Origin: Cucumis sativus
Lineage: Eukaryota; Streptophyta; Magnoliopsida; Cucurbitales; Cucurbitaceae
Assembly (NCBI RefSeq): GCF_000004075.3
Contig: NC_026660.2
Location: 16,697,837-16,761,836 of the forward strand
DNA: 64,000 nt
Direction: 5' to 3'
Both the position numbers and the translations under genes were made by a program. Below are positions 49,530-61,163 of this stretch, in pieces. Every line of letters begins with the position of its first letter. Position 1 is the first letter of the stretch. Under the pieces are notes generated by a model. That model was not told where the DNA came from, did not search any database, and saw only the letters and a program-made list of their open reading frames with translations.

Positions 49530-51796
49530 ATGGATACTCTTACACTTTTCTCCCCTTCTTCTTCTTCATTTCATTCTTCTCTGAAGTCTCCTAATCTTTT
49601 TCTTCTTCGAAATGGCTCTCGCTCTTTCTCTGATTTTCCGAATGTATGCTCTTCCTTTCCCACTCTCAATCTTTCAACTCCTTTCTCTAGAAAATCCATC
49701 ATTCTCGCTGCTAAGAAGCCCAACGCTCAGCCTAACAAGGACGACGCTCACCGCTCCCTTCCCAAACCTGACGAGTCTATCGGCTTCTTTCCCGAAGCTG
49801 TTCTACTTAAGGAGGTGAAATTCTATACTATTCTTTCTTCATACTTATGTTCCTTATCTTTAACTGCCTGCGATTCTTAAACTATTTCCAACCGGTTTCG
49901 ACCTAAGAACTGAGAGGCCGAAATTAAATAAGTCAGGAATTCTTGGTGGTTTGTTAGAATGTGGTTACCTATGTAAGAAGTCTGAGAACGAATCGGTTTC
50001 TTTTGGTTACCTTCTGATATGCCATTAGAGAAACGTATAAGAAATGAGAATTGAAAATTTGATAGGAAGGATAGATGTTGTACTTTTCGTACTCTGTCTT
50101 TGAGTTAAAGTTTATAGGAAGCTGCTCAGATATACTGACGTTTAATCTGCTTATATTCTTTTGTAAGTGTGATAAATTTCTTGACTGTACTTTTGGTTTT
50201 AATTGGCAGAAAAAAGTTGCAGAAGATGGTCAATTTCTTCCCGAATTTGCTGATGCCGAAGAAGGTGATTGTTTATCTTCCAATTTGGATCCATTCATTT
50301 GCTTTCCTTTTAGAAAACTATTGCTCTGGCTATGAACAGGAGTTATCAAATTCACTTTTGCTCTCATTTTGCAGAAAAGCTTTATGAATATTTAAACCTC
50401 CAGTTGGAAAGTGAATCCAAAGTTGAACAAAGTAAGCTTACTTTCTGCTTATTCTGGTCAAGTATGATTGAAATAACACAATGAATAGGGAGATGATATT
50501 TTAATTATAGATACAATCAGAAAAATGTTGTGTTTATTTAGTTTATGTAATTTTCTCGTCCAACTATTCTCTAAAAAGGAAAAAGTTTTATCTTATATTT
50601 GAAGTGATGTGTTGCGTTGCTTACCTCGTTTCTGCAGTGCGTCACTATGAGATAGTTTTTTTAATTCACGAGAAGAACGCAGAAGAGGTCGAGAGTGTAA
50701 TTGAGAAAGTTCAAGGTAATGTAACTATTTTGACCCTTTAGCTTTCTTGTGTGACTTTGTGTTGCTTTTAAGGTGTTAGTTTGAATAAAATGGTCATGAC
50801 CTTTAGTTCTCTTTCAAAACTCCATTTTGGCTGAAGTTGCATGTCTGAGCCTTGTACAGTTTTTCCAGTTTATTGCTCATTTGTGTAGCATAGCATGTGA
50901 AATCTCACAACAGTTCTTTTTTCTTCTTCCCACCTGAGTTCTAGTTAGATATGTTTTCTGTAAGTAGCATTGTAGAAGTGAATGTGATTTCCATTTCATG
51001 TGCAAGTCCAAAATCAGGTTCGACATCTCAAGAACAGCCTATTGATATTTGCATCCATGTTTCCATGTTTCTTTGCTGCCCATTTGTGCAGCATGTGAAA
51101 TCTCGTAACTGTTTCTTTTTCTCCCGAGTTCTAGTGCTATATGTTTTCTGTATGTAGCGTTGTTGAAGTGAACGTGATTTCCTTTCCATGTGCAAGTCGA
51201 AAATCAGGCTCATCATCTCAAGACCAGCCCGTTGATCCTAGTTGCATCCATGTTTCTCTTGAATTTTGTAGAATTTTCCATTAGTTTCTGATTGAAACAT
51301 AAACGCTGTTACAGGTTTTCTAAGGGAGAAGAAAGGGAAGCTATGGAGACTGAGTGACTGGGGAATGCGAAGATTAGCGTACAAGATAAAGAAAGCCAAA
51401 TATGCACATTACATATTGATGAATTTTGAACTGGAGGCCAAATGGATTAATGAATTTAAGAGCATGTTAGATATGGATGAAAGAGTAATTCGACATCTTT
51501 GTGATTAAGAGGGATACTGCCATCACCGAAGATTGCCCTCCCCTCCTGAGTTTCATACCCTTCGTGCCGGAATAGATGATGATGATGACAATGAAGAAGA
51601 TGACATGGATGATTACAACAGTGACGATGAAATGGAATGGGATGATGAGGCGGAGCTGGATGATTATGACGAAGGTTTAGATGATGGGATTATCATTGTT
51701 GACAGTGACAACGACACTGACGATAACAGCATAAGTACGACCTCCAAATCAACTGCTGCAGGGAACAGAGGCTTGAGAAATAGAACTAAAAAATGA
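49530..51796 (+). CDS. RPS6: Plastid ribosomal protein S6 alpha (bS6c)
   Basis: bS6c is a small-subunit protein of the chloroplast ribosome, encoded in the nucleus. Exons: 49,530-49,814; 50,210-50,264; 50,375-50,431; 50,638-50,715; 51,315-51,796. The first exon encodes a serine-rich transit peptide (MDTLTLFSPSSSSFHSSLKS). The S6 fold begins MRHYEIVFLIHEKNAEEVES and continues with WRLSDWGMRRLAYKIKKAKY, HYILMNFELEAKWINEFKSM, then LDMDERVIRHL. A long acidic tail follows (DDDDDNEEDDMDDYNSDDEM) and the product ends NRTKK; an acidic extension is usual for the plant alpha form. Two small indels break the frame in the last exon: one extra T near 51,500 (after VIRHL) and one C too few in the C run near 51,540. 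Between them the frame is off for about 40 bases. Because they lie in homopolymers, I take them as assembly errors. Confidence 0.93.
50874..51260 (+). repeat. Tandem duplication inside an RPS6 intron
   Basis: A unit of about 185 bp occurs twice head to tail in the intron before the last RPS6 exon (about 50,874-51,064 and 51,077-51,260). Shared landmarks are GCATGTGAAATCTC, TATGTTTTCTGTA, GAAGTGAA and CATGTGCAAGTC followed by AAAATCAGG. The copies differ by roughly 10%, so the duplication is not recent. Confidence 0.85.
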
Positions 51797-54650
51797 ATGG
51801 ACAGCTTCGATTTTGGCAGTAGAAGTTGTGGTGAGTTTCATGGCATTGGCTTTGAAGTTTGCTATGAATGCATTGAGCTAATTCTACGAATCCGTGGTGG
51901 AGTTTGGCTTCATTTCAGGTATTAAGTTACTGAAAACTGCCATTATTTTTTCCTGAATCATTTGCCCTTTCACAGTTAAAAGGCTTGGAGGTGTTGTAGA
52001 TCATGTCGATGAACCACATGCCACTCAATTTTGAAATCATCTTCATTACCAGCTTTTATCCATAGGAATCAAAGGTACATGTCGAATCATTCTTTATGTC
52101 CATATCGAAGTGATTGTCAAATTCTAAGGGAAACATAGTGATGATGTATGGATGAGATAATTAAGAATTTTAGTGTCATAATATGGAAGTAAAAATGATA
52201 AACACAATGAGGAACGTCGTTTTCTAAGAGTTGAGCTTGCAAAGTTGGACGTTTTTGTGAGACGGATCGTAGTTGGATGTTAATTACATTATTTTTGCTA
52301 TTTTTTTGTTTTTAATTTTACTTCAATTAAAACAGTTCCTTTAAAAATATATAGCGTTGGGGTTTCAAAGTTATTAGGTGAGATTTATGTTTATCAGTGT
52401 TTTTTCGAATTTGAATGAAATATCATGACAATTAGTGTCAAGTTAAACTAACTTTTTACTATTTTATTTAGAGCCATAGATGGGGTTAGGCTTTTGCGTC
52501 ATAATTAATTTCCTACCATCAACTTTTCAACTAGTTGCCTTTATTTAAGTTGAAAGAACAAACTTAAATTTTTAATTTAGGAAAAAGATGATCGACAAAT
52601 CAAAGAAAAAGGATTTTGATGCCAGAGGATTAAGACATGAGATTTCTCTAATCCCAAACAAGTTCAAATTTATCTTTTATCTTGTCAAAATTCTCCTAAC
52701 AAGCTTAGTTAAATTTGAGTGTACTCTTTTTAAGAGATCGGTTTGTCCTACATATTTTCTTCAAGTTCTTTTTTTAAAAAAGAAAAGTTGTTAATAGTTA
52801 AAGAAATTTAGTCAAACAATGAACGAATGTTATCTCTTGAAAAAACACATTTTGATAGAGTATAAAAAACACCCCTTTTACCAGCTACTTTGAAAGAAAC
52901 GTTTTGCTATTTGTTTTGATTATTTGTATTTATATAATTAACCAAAAAGTTAACCGCTTTGTTTATTGACTCCATATTCATCTTAAACCATTGATTGATC
53001 CAAGAGCTTAGATGAATATACCATTGATTGATCCAAGAGCTTAAAATGATAGAAGCAATTATTGCTTTTGGTATACAAAAATAAATTCAATCATGATGAT
53101 GCTTACAATTATAAGTACGAAGTTTGGTGTTTGCCAACAACTTACAACTCTAACATTTTAATTAGTATCGCACGATAAGATATTACTTTCAAATGTTCAG
53201 TTTTAGTTTATATTTTCTTAATATATCTTAAAAGTTAGTATTTATTTTAAATCTTAAAACAAACTAATTTTTATTTACTGATTTTTGATAAATTTTGGAA
53301 TAATATTCATATCTGTGTTTTCTTAACAAGGAGAATTAGAATTGAATTACAAAGAACCAGTTAGAGTTCTACAAGAGAGATAACTATATATTTTGCAATG
53401 TGCTTTAGAATTACAACTCGGAAATCTTTTATAGACCTTAGATATCAAACATAAATTAAATTAAGAAAAGTAACAGAAAATAGCAAATCAAATAGGACAT
53501 ACGACACCCTTTATCTGTTACGATTTTAAAAAGATTACAAACTAATAGAATAAATTAGATTGAACACGATTCCTTATCTAATAAGATTATGTTAAAATAA
53601 TATTATTGTATCCTATTTATAATTTACAACAAAATTAAACATTAAAACTAAAAAATAACACCTAAAAATCTTCCTCTTGGACAAGAAGTCTCAAGTTCAA
53701 ATTCCTACCCAACATTTAGTGCAATACCTTTGCAAAAAAGAAAAAATTCTAAAATAATTAATGTACTAATTTCCTATTTATGAAACTTTTGACTTTTTTT
53801 ATTAACGAAACTTTTGACTTTTAGTATGTTTCATAAATAAATAAATAACTGAGACATCGATTACTTATTATACATAATAATTACAACAATAAATGTTTAA
53901 ACACAAAAAAAGAAAAACTTGTACAATGTTATTTATGAAATCTAAAAGCAACTTTTCTTTTTCTTTAATAAAGTGATTTTATCAAAGAAATCTTTACGAT
54001 GGAATCGAACATTTATACAATTAATATTAATATCATAAGATGTAATTTCGTTTGAAAAAAAAAACAAATTTTTAAATTTCATTTGAAAGCAATGATATGA
54101 AATTTCAGTAAGAACACTAAAATGCTTAAAATGTTTTGACCAATAAACCGAAGAAATAAGAAAGGTGAGAAGGACACAACAATGGAAGTTGATGGATTTA
54201 TCCATTCTCCTTTTCATGGCAACTATTTCTCTATTTATAACAACTACTTCATAAGAAAGCTATCCATTGATCAAGAGGGAGATATTGGGGACAATGAAAG
54301 AAATTCTTTGCAATTACAACGCGATTTGTTGGGTTTTTCACAGTTAGTTGTAAGGTGAAGTAACTCGAATTAGACAGTGGAATTAAGACAGACGAGCTGA
54401 TTGAATTATTTTTTCCTTGAGTAGAACCCATGTTTTGAGTTTTAAGTTTGGTAATCATAAAACAAGATTGCCTAATGGCCATGCAAAGACAACATCCATT
54501 TATGAGGAAGTTAGAACCCACCTACTTACCTTGTTTTTCTTGCATCAGTAGGTCTTGTTGTCAGCATATCAAATCAACATGGCAATCAAACTTTAAATCT
54601 GCCCCCATCTGCCTGCCATCTAATCTTCTCATTTATTTACCAACTCCAAG
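51797..54650. other. Intergenic, AT-rich, no gene seen
   Basis: Holds the RPS6 3' flank and AT-rich DNA. A 34-bp tandem duplication occurs at 52,988-53,042 (CATTGATTGATCCAAGAGCT twice). No supported coding sequence. Confidence 0.6.
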
Positions 54651-54661
54651 CAGTAAGTAGC

Positions 54662-54670
54662 CTATAAAAA
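54662..54670 (+). promoter_or_regulatory. TATA box of the PCC13-62-type gene
   Basis: CTATAAAAAGG lies about 70 bp upstream of the start codon at 54,737, giving a leader of roughly 40 bases if transcription begins about 30 bp downstream of the TATA box. Confidence 0.6.
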
Positions 54671-54736
54671 GGACAGAAGTTGAGGTTGAAATCCATATTA
54701 TTACACTACAACAGTAAAAAAGTAAAATATCAAACC

Positions 54737-56076
54737 ATGGGAGGATATGGTATGAGCATTATTACCGCTGCCGCTGTCAGCTACCTCATCATCCTTCATT
54801 TGCCAATTCATTGTAATGCGATTGTCAGAAGAGAAAACAATTTCATTCCCCAAGGAGATGCTGATCTTTTAGAATTTCCACTGAATTTAGAGTACCTAGA
54901 AGCAGAATTCTTCTTATATGGTTCTCTGGGATATGGTTTGGATAAAGTTGCACCAAATCTAACCATGGGAGGGCCACCTCCCATTGGTGCTAAAAGGGCT
55001 AAATTGGATCCTTTCATCAGGGACATCATATTGCAATTTGGCTACCAGGAAGTTGGTCATTTGAGGTATTGTTTTTTTTTCTCTTTTTCCAGTTGACATC
55101 CACTAATGACTTTTTCCTTTCATATGAGTCTCTGCAGGTCATTTCACATCACACAATTTATGCAGGGCAATTAAAACTACAGTCAAAGGATTTCCAAGGC
55201 CATTGCTAGACTTGAGTTCAGCGTCATTTGCCAAAGTGATGGATAAAGCATTTGGTCGTCAGTTGAAACCACATTTTGATCCTTACGCTAATGGCTTGAA
55301 TTTCCTTCTCGCATCCTACCTGGTTCCTTATGTTGGACTCACTGGCTATGTTGGAGCAAATCCAAGACTTGAATCTGCTGTCGCCAAGAAGGTATTCTAA
55401 TAGAACCAAAAGAAAACTAGAATTATATTCCATTGTAAAAGATGAACTTGCAAGATAAACTCGAGTGTTTGAAAACTTACAAGATCACAACCAATTGAAT
55501 TAGCGTCTAACGTCCTCCTTTCCTACTATCTTTATTTATAACCAAACTCCATAATGAAATCCTTAACTAATCACTAACATACTTTATAATATCCCTAAGA
55601 ACGCTTAGTATTCCTATTATATTCCCTGAAATTCAAAGATATGTTTAATTCTTACATACACACATACACTGACCACAATTCTACGAGCCAATGTTTCAGC
55701 TTGTTGCAGGACTTCTGGGTGTTGAATCGGGTCAAGATGCAGTCATCAGAGCACTACTTTATCAACGTGCAGCAGAAAAGGTTGAACCATACGGAGTGAC
55801 AGTGGCCGAGTTCACGGATCGCATTTCAGATCTGCGGAATAAGTTAGGACACGCAGGTATAAAAGATGAAGGCACTGTGGTACCCAAAAACGAGGGTGCT
55901 GAGGGTAAGATTACAGGGAACGTGCTTGCTGGAGATCAGGACTCACTCGCATATCCAAGAACCCCCAGGAGATTCTAAGGATTGTGTATGGTGGGGGTAA
56001 TGAACATGCTCCTGGGGGTTTCTATCCAAAGGGAGCCGATGGCCACATTGCTAAATCCATGGCATATAGCAAATAA
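54737..56076 (+). CDS. Desiccation-related protein, PCC13-62 type
   Basis: Plant PCC13-62 relatives have a ferritin-like fold, a secretory signal and accumulate during drying. The biochemical role is not established. Exons: 54,737-55,065; 55,166-55,391; 55,700-56,076, all GT-AG. The product begins with a signal peptide (ITAAAVSYLIILHLPIHCNA). Then come DADLLEFPLNLEYLEAEFFL, GYGLDKVAPNLTMGGPPPIG, ILQFGYQEVGHLR, the exon 2 part AIKTTVKGFPRPLLDLSS and NFLLASYLVPYVGLTGYVGA, and exon 3 LVAGLLGVESGQDAVIRALL. This is the usual family length (about 310 residues). Near 55,965, in a C run after AYPRTP, one base is missing. The reading must shift to give EILRIVYGGGNEHAPGGFYP and the natural end at 56,076; otherwise it would stop early at 55,978. 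A homopolymer error is likely. Confidence 0.92.
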
Positions 56077-56786
56077 TGCTATTCTACGTGTTTTCTACTT
56101 ATAGATCATCAATAAAGAGGATTTCACTTTCTTTATCATGGAGTCATCTTTCTCCTCCTAGCTCTTCTACCGAAATAATAATAATAATTAGATAAAATAA
56201 AGTTCCAGTAGTAATCACGATTTACGTCTGTATCCTATTAAGATTCTTCCATTGGAACAAAAAAAAAAACCACGTTAAAATGAATGTAGTGCAAACCCTA
56301 CAAATAATTCATTTCATGGGAAAAGATATACGCATCTTGGCTGAGGCCAGAAGAATCGACATTACCTTGTCGATTTTGCAATAAAACATCGCAAGATGAT
56401 GCTATCCATGATAACAAGAATGTGCCGCGAGGAGAACTTAACATTGGCCTGTTGCTACACTGGCATGAGCGCCATGTAAGTTGACTCACCACTATTCTAT
56501 TTAGAAAGCAAGAGAAGATAAGCATAACCTACCATATACATACATATATATATATATGATTTCTGTGTCAGGCAAGTGTCCTAAAAAAACCTGGATTATA
56601 CACAGATGAACTTGAAGTGGTCAAAACTGCAGCAGAGAAATACCTGATGATTGTGAATATAATGCTCCTGTTTTTTTGTCGAGAATTACAAGTGGGTTCA
56701 AGAAAAAATCTCTCAATATATATGTAATATGAGGTCACAGCAACATCTGAAGTTGATTGTTTGATCATCTTCCAAACTCGGCCATC

Positions 56787-58763
56787 TTATCCCTTTCTCA
56801 AAATATCATCCAGAATATGAATTGGTCCCATATGACCTAAAGAGTCGAAAGAAACACCGAACTAATGCATTCCATGTGGCAAAGTTGGGACAGATTCCTT
56901 GATTAATTGCCTTGTCAAGAAAAGCCATGGCTTCTTCTATATTCATCCAATTGCAGGCACCCCAAATGAGGCTAGTGTATGTAATGATATCTGGATGCCA
57001 CTCCTTCATAGAACTAACTCGTTCCACCAATTGAGCTGCGATCTTAACCTTCCCCTGCTTGCAATAGGCATGTATCATTGTATTATACGTGATGGAATCA
57101 GGGGCAGTTCCCCTAACAAGTGCTTTACCAAAAAGCTGCAACGCCTCCCCCATCATGCCAGCCCGAGAAAAACCATATAAAACGGTATTATATGTCACTA
57201 AGTTCGGCTGTAAATTTCTTGCTTCAATTTCCTGAAATAGCCCAAAAGCCTCTTCATACTTGTTCATCCTGAAAAGAGCATCAAGTAACTCGTTGTAAGT
57301 TGTGATATTAGGAAGACACCCATGTCCTTGCATTCGTTCAAGCAGTTTCATTGCCCATTCTACTCTTCCATTTCCACATAAACCTTTGATAAACGTGTTG
57401 AATGTCATAGTATTTGGAGTACAGCCTTCGAGAGTCATCTTCTCCACAAGTGAATTGGCTTGGTCAAACATTGAGTTTTTACAAAGAACATCCACCATGC
57501 AAGTATAAGTCACCACATTAGGACGACAACCATGAGATATCATCCTATTCCATGTCTCGGATGCACCGACCAAATCACCACTTTTAGCGAAACCATCAAT
57601 TAGAATGCTGTAAGTAGTCACATTAGGAAGGCAGCCACTCCTCTGCATCTGATCACATACTTGCAAGGCTTCTTCCAAACTCCCGTTACTGCAAAGACCA
57701 TGAATCAGAGTGTTGTAAGCAACTACATTTGGCTCACAACCATCTTGTATCATAAGCTTCCACAAGTCAAGAGCTTCATACAATTTCCCTCTCATGAAAC
57801 AACCCTTTATTAATGGCGTAAACGTGTGGATATTAGCATCACAACCTCTCAAAAACATTTGAGCAAAATGCAAAAGCCAATTCAACATTCCCCGAAACGC
57901 AAAGAGAATTTATAATACATGAATACGAGACCACATTGGGATCAACTCCATTATCCATCATTTCACCCAACAACTTAATTGCTACCTCAATTCTTTCCTT
58001 CTTACACATCCCATCAAAGCATTATAAACAGGAACACTCGGTTTAAATCTTCCCGCAAGCTCTCTAGCATCATCAATCTTGCCTGCTTTACACAGTGAAG
58101 ACACCATAGTCGTATAGGTAACCGCATCAGGTGGGCATCCCTTATTTGACATTTCAACAAACAGCTTGTGTGCAGCATCAACCCGATCATTCTACACAAT
58201 GCTTTCAAAAGTATATTATATGTGAAGACATTAGGAATTAACCCATCTTTCTTCATGTTAGTATACAATGGATTAATCATCTGAAACTTGTTTTCACTCA
58301 ACAATGCATCCAAAAGATGATTGTATATCCTCACCGTCGGCTTGCAGCCAAATTCTCCAATCCGATAAAACATCTTAAGCGCCTGCTCGGCGGAGCCAAC
58401 GCGTTTATAACCATTGATTATACATATGAACAAATCTTCACAGCAATTAATTCCATCCATCTTCATTTGCTGTAAAATGTACTGCACCATATCCATTTCA
58501 CATTCACGGCCGAGCCTCTCGATCATGACTCTGTACGTCGATGCGGTGTGCTGGAAGGCATTTGAATTGGCAATGGCGCTAAAGAATCCTAAGACCGACG
58601 AGAGATTCCGATCCGTTTTCAATCGTTTGAGCACGTCGGATTCTTGCAGAAGTTGTTGTTTGTTGGGATCACGGGGATTGATGATGGGGTTGGAATTTAG
58701 CACGAACGGTATTAGGGGTTTTTGAATCTTCATCAATAAGGAACGTCCTTCTTTCAAATACAT
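56787..58763 (-). CDS. Pentatricopeptide repeat protein, At3g48810-like
   Basis: P-class PPR proteins bind organellar RNA and control its processing or translation; the target of this one is unknown. The gene is a single exon of about 660 codons. I chose the start MYLKEGRSLLMKIQKPLIPF at 58,763 because the Arabidopsis protein starts MYLKEG; an upstream in-frame ATG exists at 58,829. About fourteen 35-residue repeats follow, with the motifs FTYNILLKALC, NVVAYNTLIHGLCSNGSLEE, NVTTYSILIDGFAKSGDL, NVVTYTCMVDVLCKNSMFDQ, NITTYNELLDALFRMNKYEE and ITYNTMIHAYCKQGKVKI. The frame is broken near 58,190 (A missing after LLKALC), 58,020 (about four bases), 57,875 (T run short) and 56,842 (extra T), the last restoring the C terminus DSLGHMGPIHILDDILRKG. 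Both long frames are otherwise free of stops. Indels in homopolymers suggest sequence error, but a decaying copy is possible. Confidence 0.9.
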
Positions 58764-58975
58764 TGTTGAAGAATGGTTGAAGTGAAAACTTTGAACACGA
58801 TCAAAATCCGAAGAACTCAGCTCATTCAAACCATAATTCTGTCAAGATACACCAATCTTCATATACTTCCGGACAGCTCCTCTTCTTTCAATAACTTTTC
58901 TCGTCTCTCTTCAAAATTTGGCTTTTATTTTTAAAATATTTTTAAAAGTTAAACACAAAATCATACACATTAATG

Positions 58976-59553
58976 ATTAACATTGGGGAATTGACAAAAA
59001 TAGGCCAAAAATGGGGTAGATAAAGACTTTTAGGATTGATTGTAAAAAAGTTGACATTTAGGACAAGTTGGAGGTGAAATGACGAAAATACCCTCATTTC
59101 AGATTAAACATTTCAATTTAAGAACCTGCAAGATGTCTACCAGATGTTTGCGAGATAAAATAATAATAATAATAAATTGTTTTATTTTTTTTAAATCCGA
59201 ATATGAATTGTGTTATATGTATATATATTTGCATCTTAAATGTATAAATCAAATATTATTTTTTATTGTTTCAAGTTGATTTATGGTTGATTTAAGGTTG
59301 TTTTAGAGATGTTTCAAAGGATGTTAGCAATTTATTATTATTATTATTTTATCTCGCAAACATCTGGTAGACATCTCGCAAACATCTCGCAGACATCTCG
59401 CAGGTTCTTAAATTGAAATGTTTAATTTGAAATAAGGGTATTTTCGTCATTTCACCTTCAATTTGTCCTAAATGTCAACTTTTTTACAATCAATCCTAAA
59501 ATTCTTTATCTACTCCATTTTTGGCCTATTTTTGTCAATTCCCCATTAACATT
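58976..59553. mobile_element. Mutator-type foldback MITE, copy 1 (with TSD)
   Basis: Element 58,985-59,544 (560 bp). It starts GGGGAATTGACAAAAATAGG and ends with the inverse, CCTATTTTTGTCAATTCCCC. The two arms pair over more than 200 bp each, with a short AT-rich loop around 59,190-59,300. The direct duplication ATTAACATT at 58,976-58,984 and 59,545-59,553 is nine bases and perfect, as expected for Mutator superfamily insertion. It has no coding capacity. It lies between the PPR and RWA genes. Confidence 0.92.
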
Positions 59554-59595
59554 CATAATGCACTCATCCATTGAATCGATTTTTCTATCAAACTG

Positions 59596-60157
59596 CTGTT
59601 GGATGGGGAATTGACAAAAATAGGCCAAAAATGGGGTAGATAAAGACTTTTAGGATTGATTGTAAAAAAGTTGACATTTAGGACAAATTGGAGGTAAAAT
59701 GACCAAAATACCCTCATTTCATGTTAAACATTTCAATTTAAGAACCTGCGAGATGTTTACGAGATGTCTACCAGATGTTTGCGAGATAAAATAATAATAA
59801 TAATAAATTGTTTTATTTTTTTATTTTTTTTTTAAATCCGAATATGAATTGTGTTATATGTATATATATTTGCATCTTAAATGTATCAAGTTGATTTATG
59901 GTTGATTTAAGGTTGTTTTAGAGATGTTTCAAAGGATGTTAGCAATTTATTATTATTATTATTTTATCTCGCAAACATCTGGTAGACATCTCGCAAACAT
60001 CTCGCAGATTCTTAAATTAAAATGTTTAATCTGAAATAAGGGTATTTTCGTCATTTCACCTTCAATTTGTCCTAAATGTCAACTTTTTTACAATCAATCC
60101 TAAAAGTCTTTAACTACTCCATTTTTGGCCTATTTTTGTCAATTCCCCCTGTTGGAT
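59596..60157. mobile_element. Mutator-type foldback MITE, copy 2 (with TSD)
   Basis: Element 59,605-60,148 (544 bp), a near-identical sister of the copy 60 bp to its left, with the same GGGGAATTGAC ends. Its own perfect nine-base duplication, CTGTTGGAT at 59,596-59,604 and 60,149-60,157, shows a separate insertion event and not a tandem duplication. It has lost about 20 bp in the loop region relative to copy 1. Confidence 0.92.
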
Positions 60158-61163
60158 CTGATAAGATCAATATAATTTATAATTAAATCAACTTCAATTG
60201 TCATAAAAGTATGTCACCTTTGTTCAAAAGCGTACCATATATATAATATCTTGGAGATCTAATATATATAAGAAAAAAAATATATAAGATTAATTTTAAA
60301 GATTTATTAGATAAAAACATTTTAGGAGTTTATTAATTAATAGAACACTTTATAAAATTTAAAAAATTATTAAACATTTAAAAGTCCACCGTATATTTTA
60401 TGGAAGATAATGCTTCAAATCACAAACAACTTCATCGTCAAAACTACTAACGTACAAGTCATTGCAAGTAAATTGGAATGCACATCAAAAAGATGATTTT
60501 GCCAATTTATTTGACTATGAAAACATTACAAAATTACAAAAAAAAAAAAAAAATGGGGGAGTCCTCGTCTAAATTTTCAGTAACCATGGCCTAAAGTAGT
60601 GGCAACATGTACTTTATTTCAATTAATAACCTACTAAGAACAAAGTGGATTAACCAATCAAACAAATTTTGTTTTTCTTTCTTTCTTTTCTTACGAGAAA
60701 ATTCCATAATTCAACATTTTTCTTTTGAATTTGAATGCTCCATTGTGTCTTCCACATAAAATTGTAGTACACTGCAATGCTCTTCTATACAATCTTTCAT
60801 TATCATCAAACCTGCAATATCAACAATGGCAATAGGTTGTTACAAATTGAATTACACCATAAATTTGGATTACCAATGGTCAATTTTATATTTCAAACTT
60901 AAAAGAGCAAGTTCCAATTTGATTTTGAAATGATTAATTCATCTCACACTTGTCTTTAACCATTCGAAATGACAATATGTAGTGTGGAGAGATCAAACAT
61001 TAAACCTCGAGATTGAGAGTACATACTTGTGATGTCGGTTGAGCTATGCTCTTTTAAACTCTATCTCTTGTCCTTTTCAAAAAGCTACAAATTGACGAAG
61101 AAAAAGAATGGAAAAATATTTTAAGAAACCAAGTAGAGGGTGACTTACCAAGATTGGAGAAAC
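60158..61163. other. Intergenic: RWA 3' flank
   Basis: About 1 kb of AT-rich DNA with an A run at 60,539-60,554. No gene or classified repeat is seen. Confidence 0.6.

Noticed and set aside
54249-54521. A 90-codon minus-strand frame upstream of the PCC13-62 gene
   Set aside because: No recognisable motif, and it overlaps the upstream region of a well-supported plus-strand gene.
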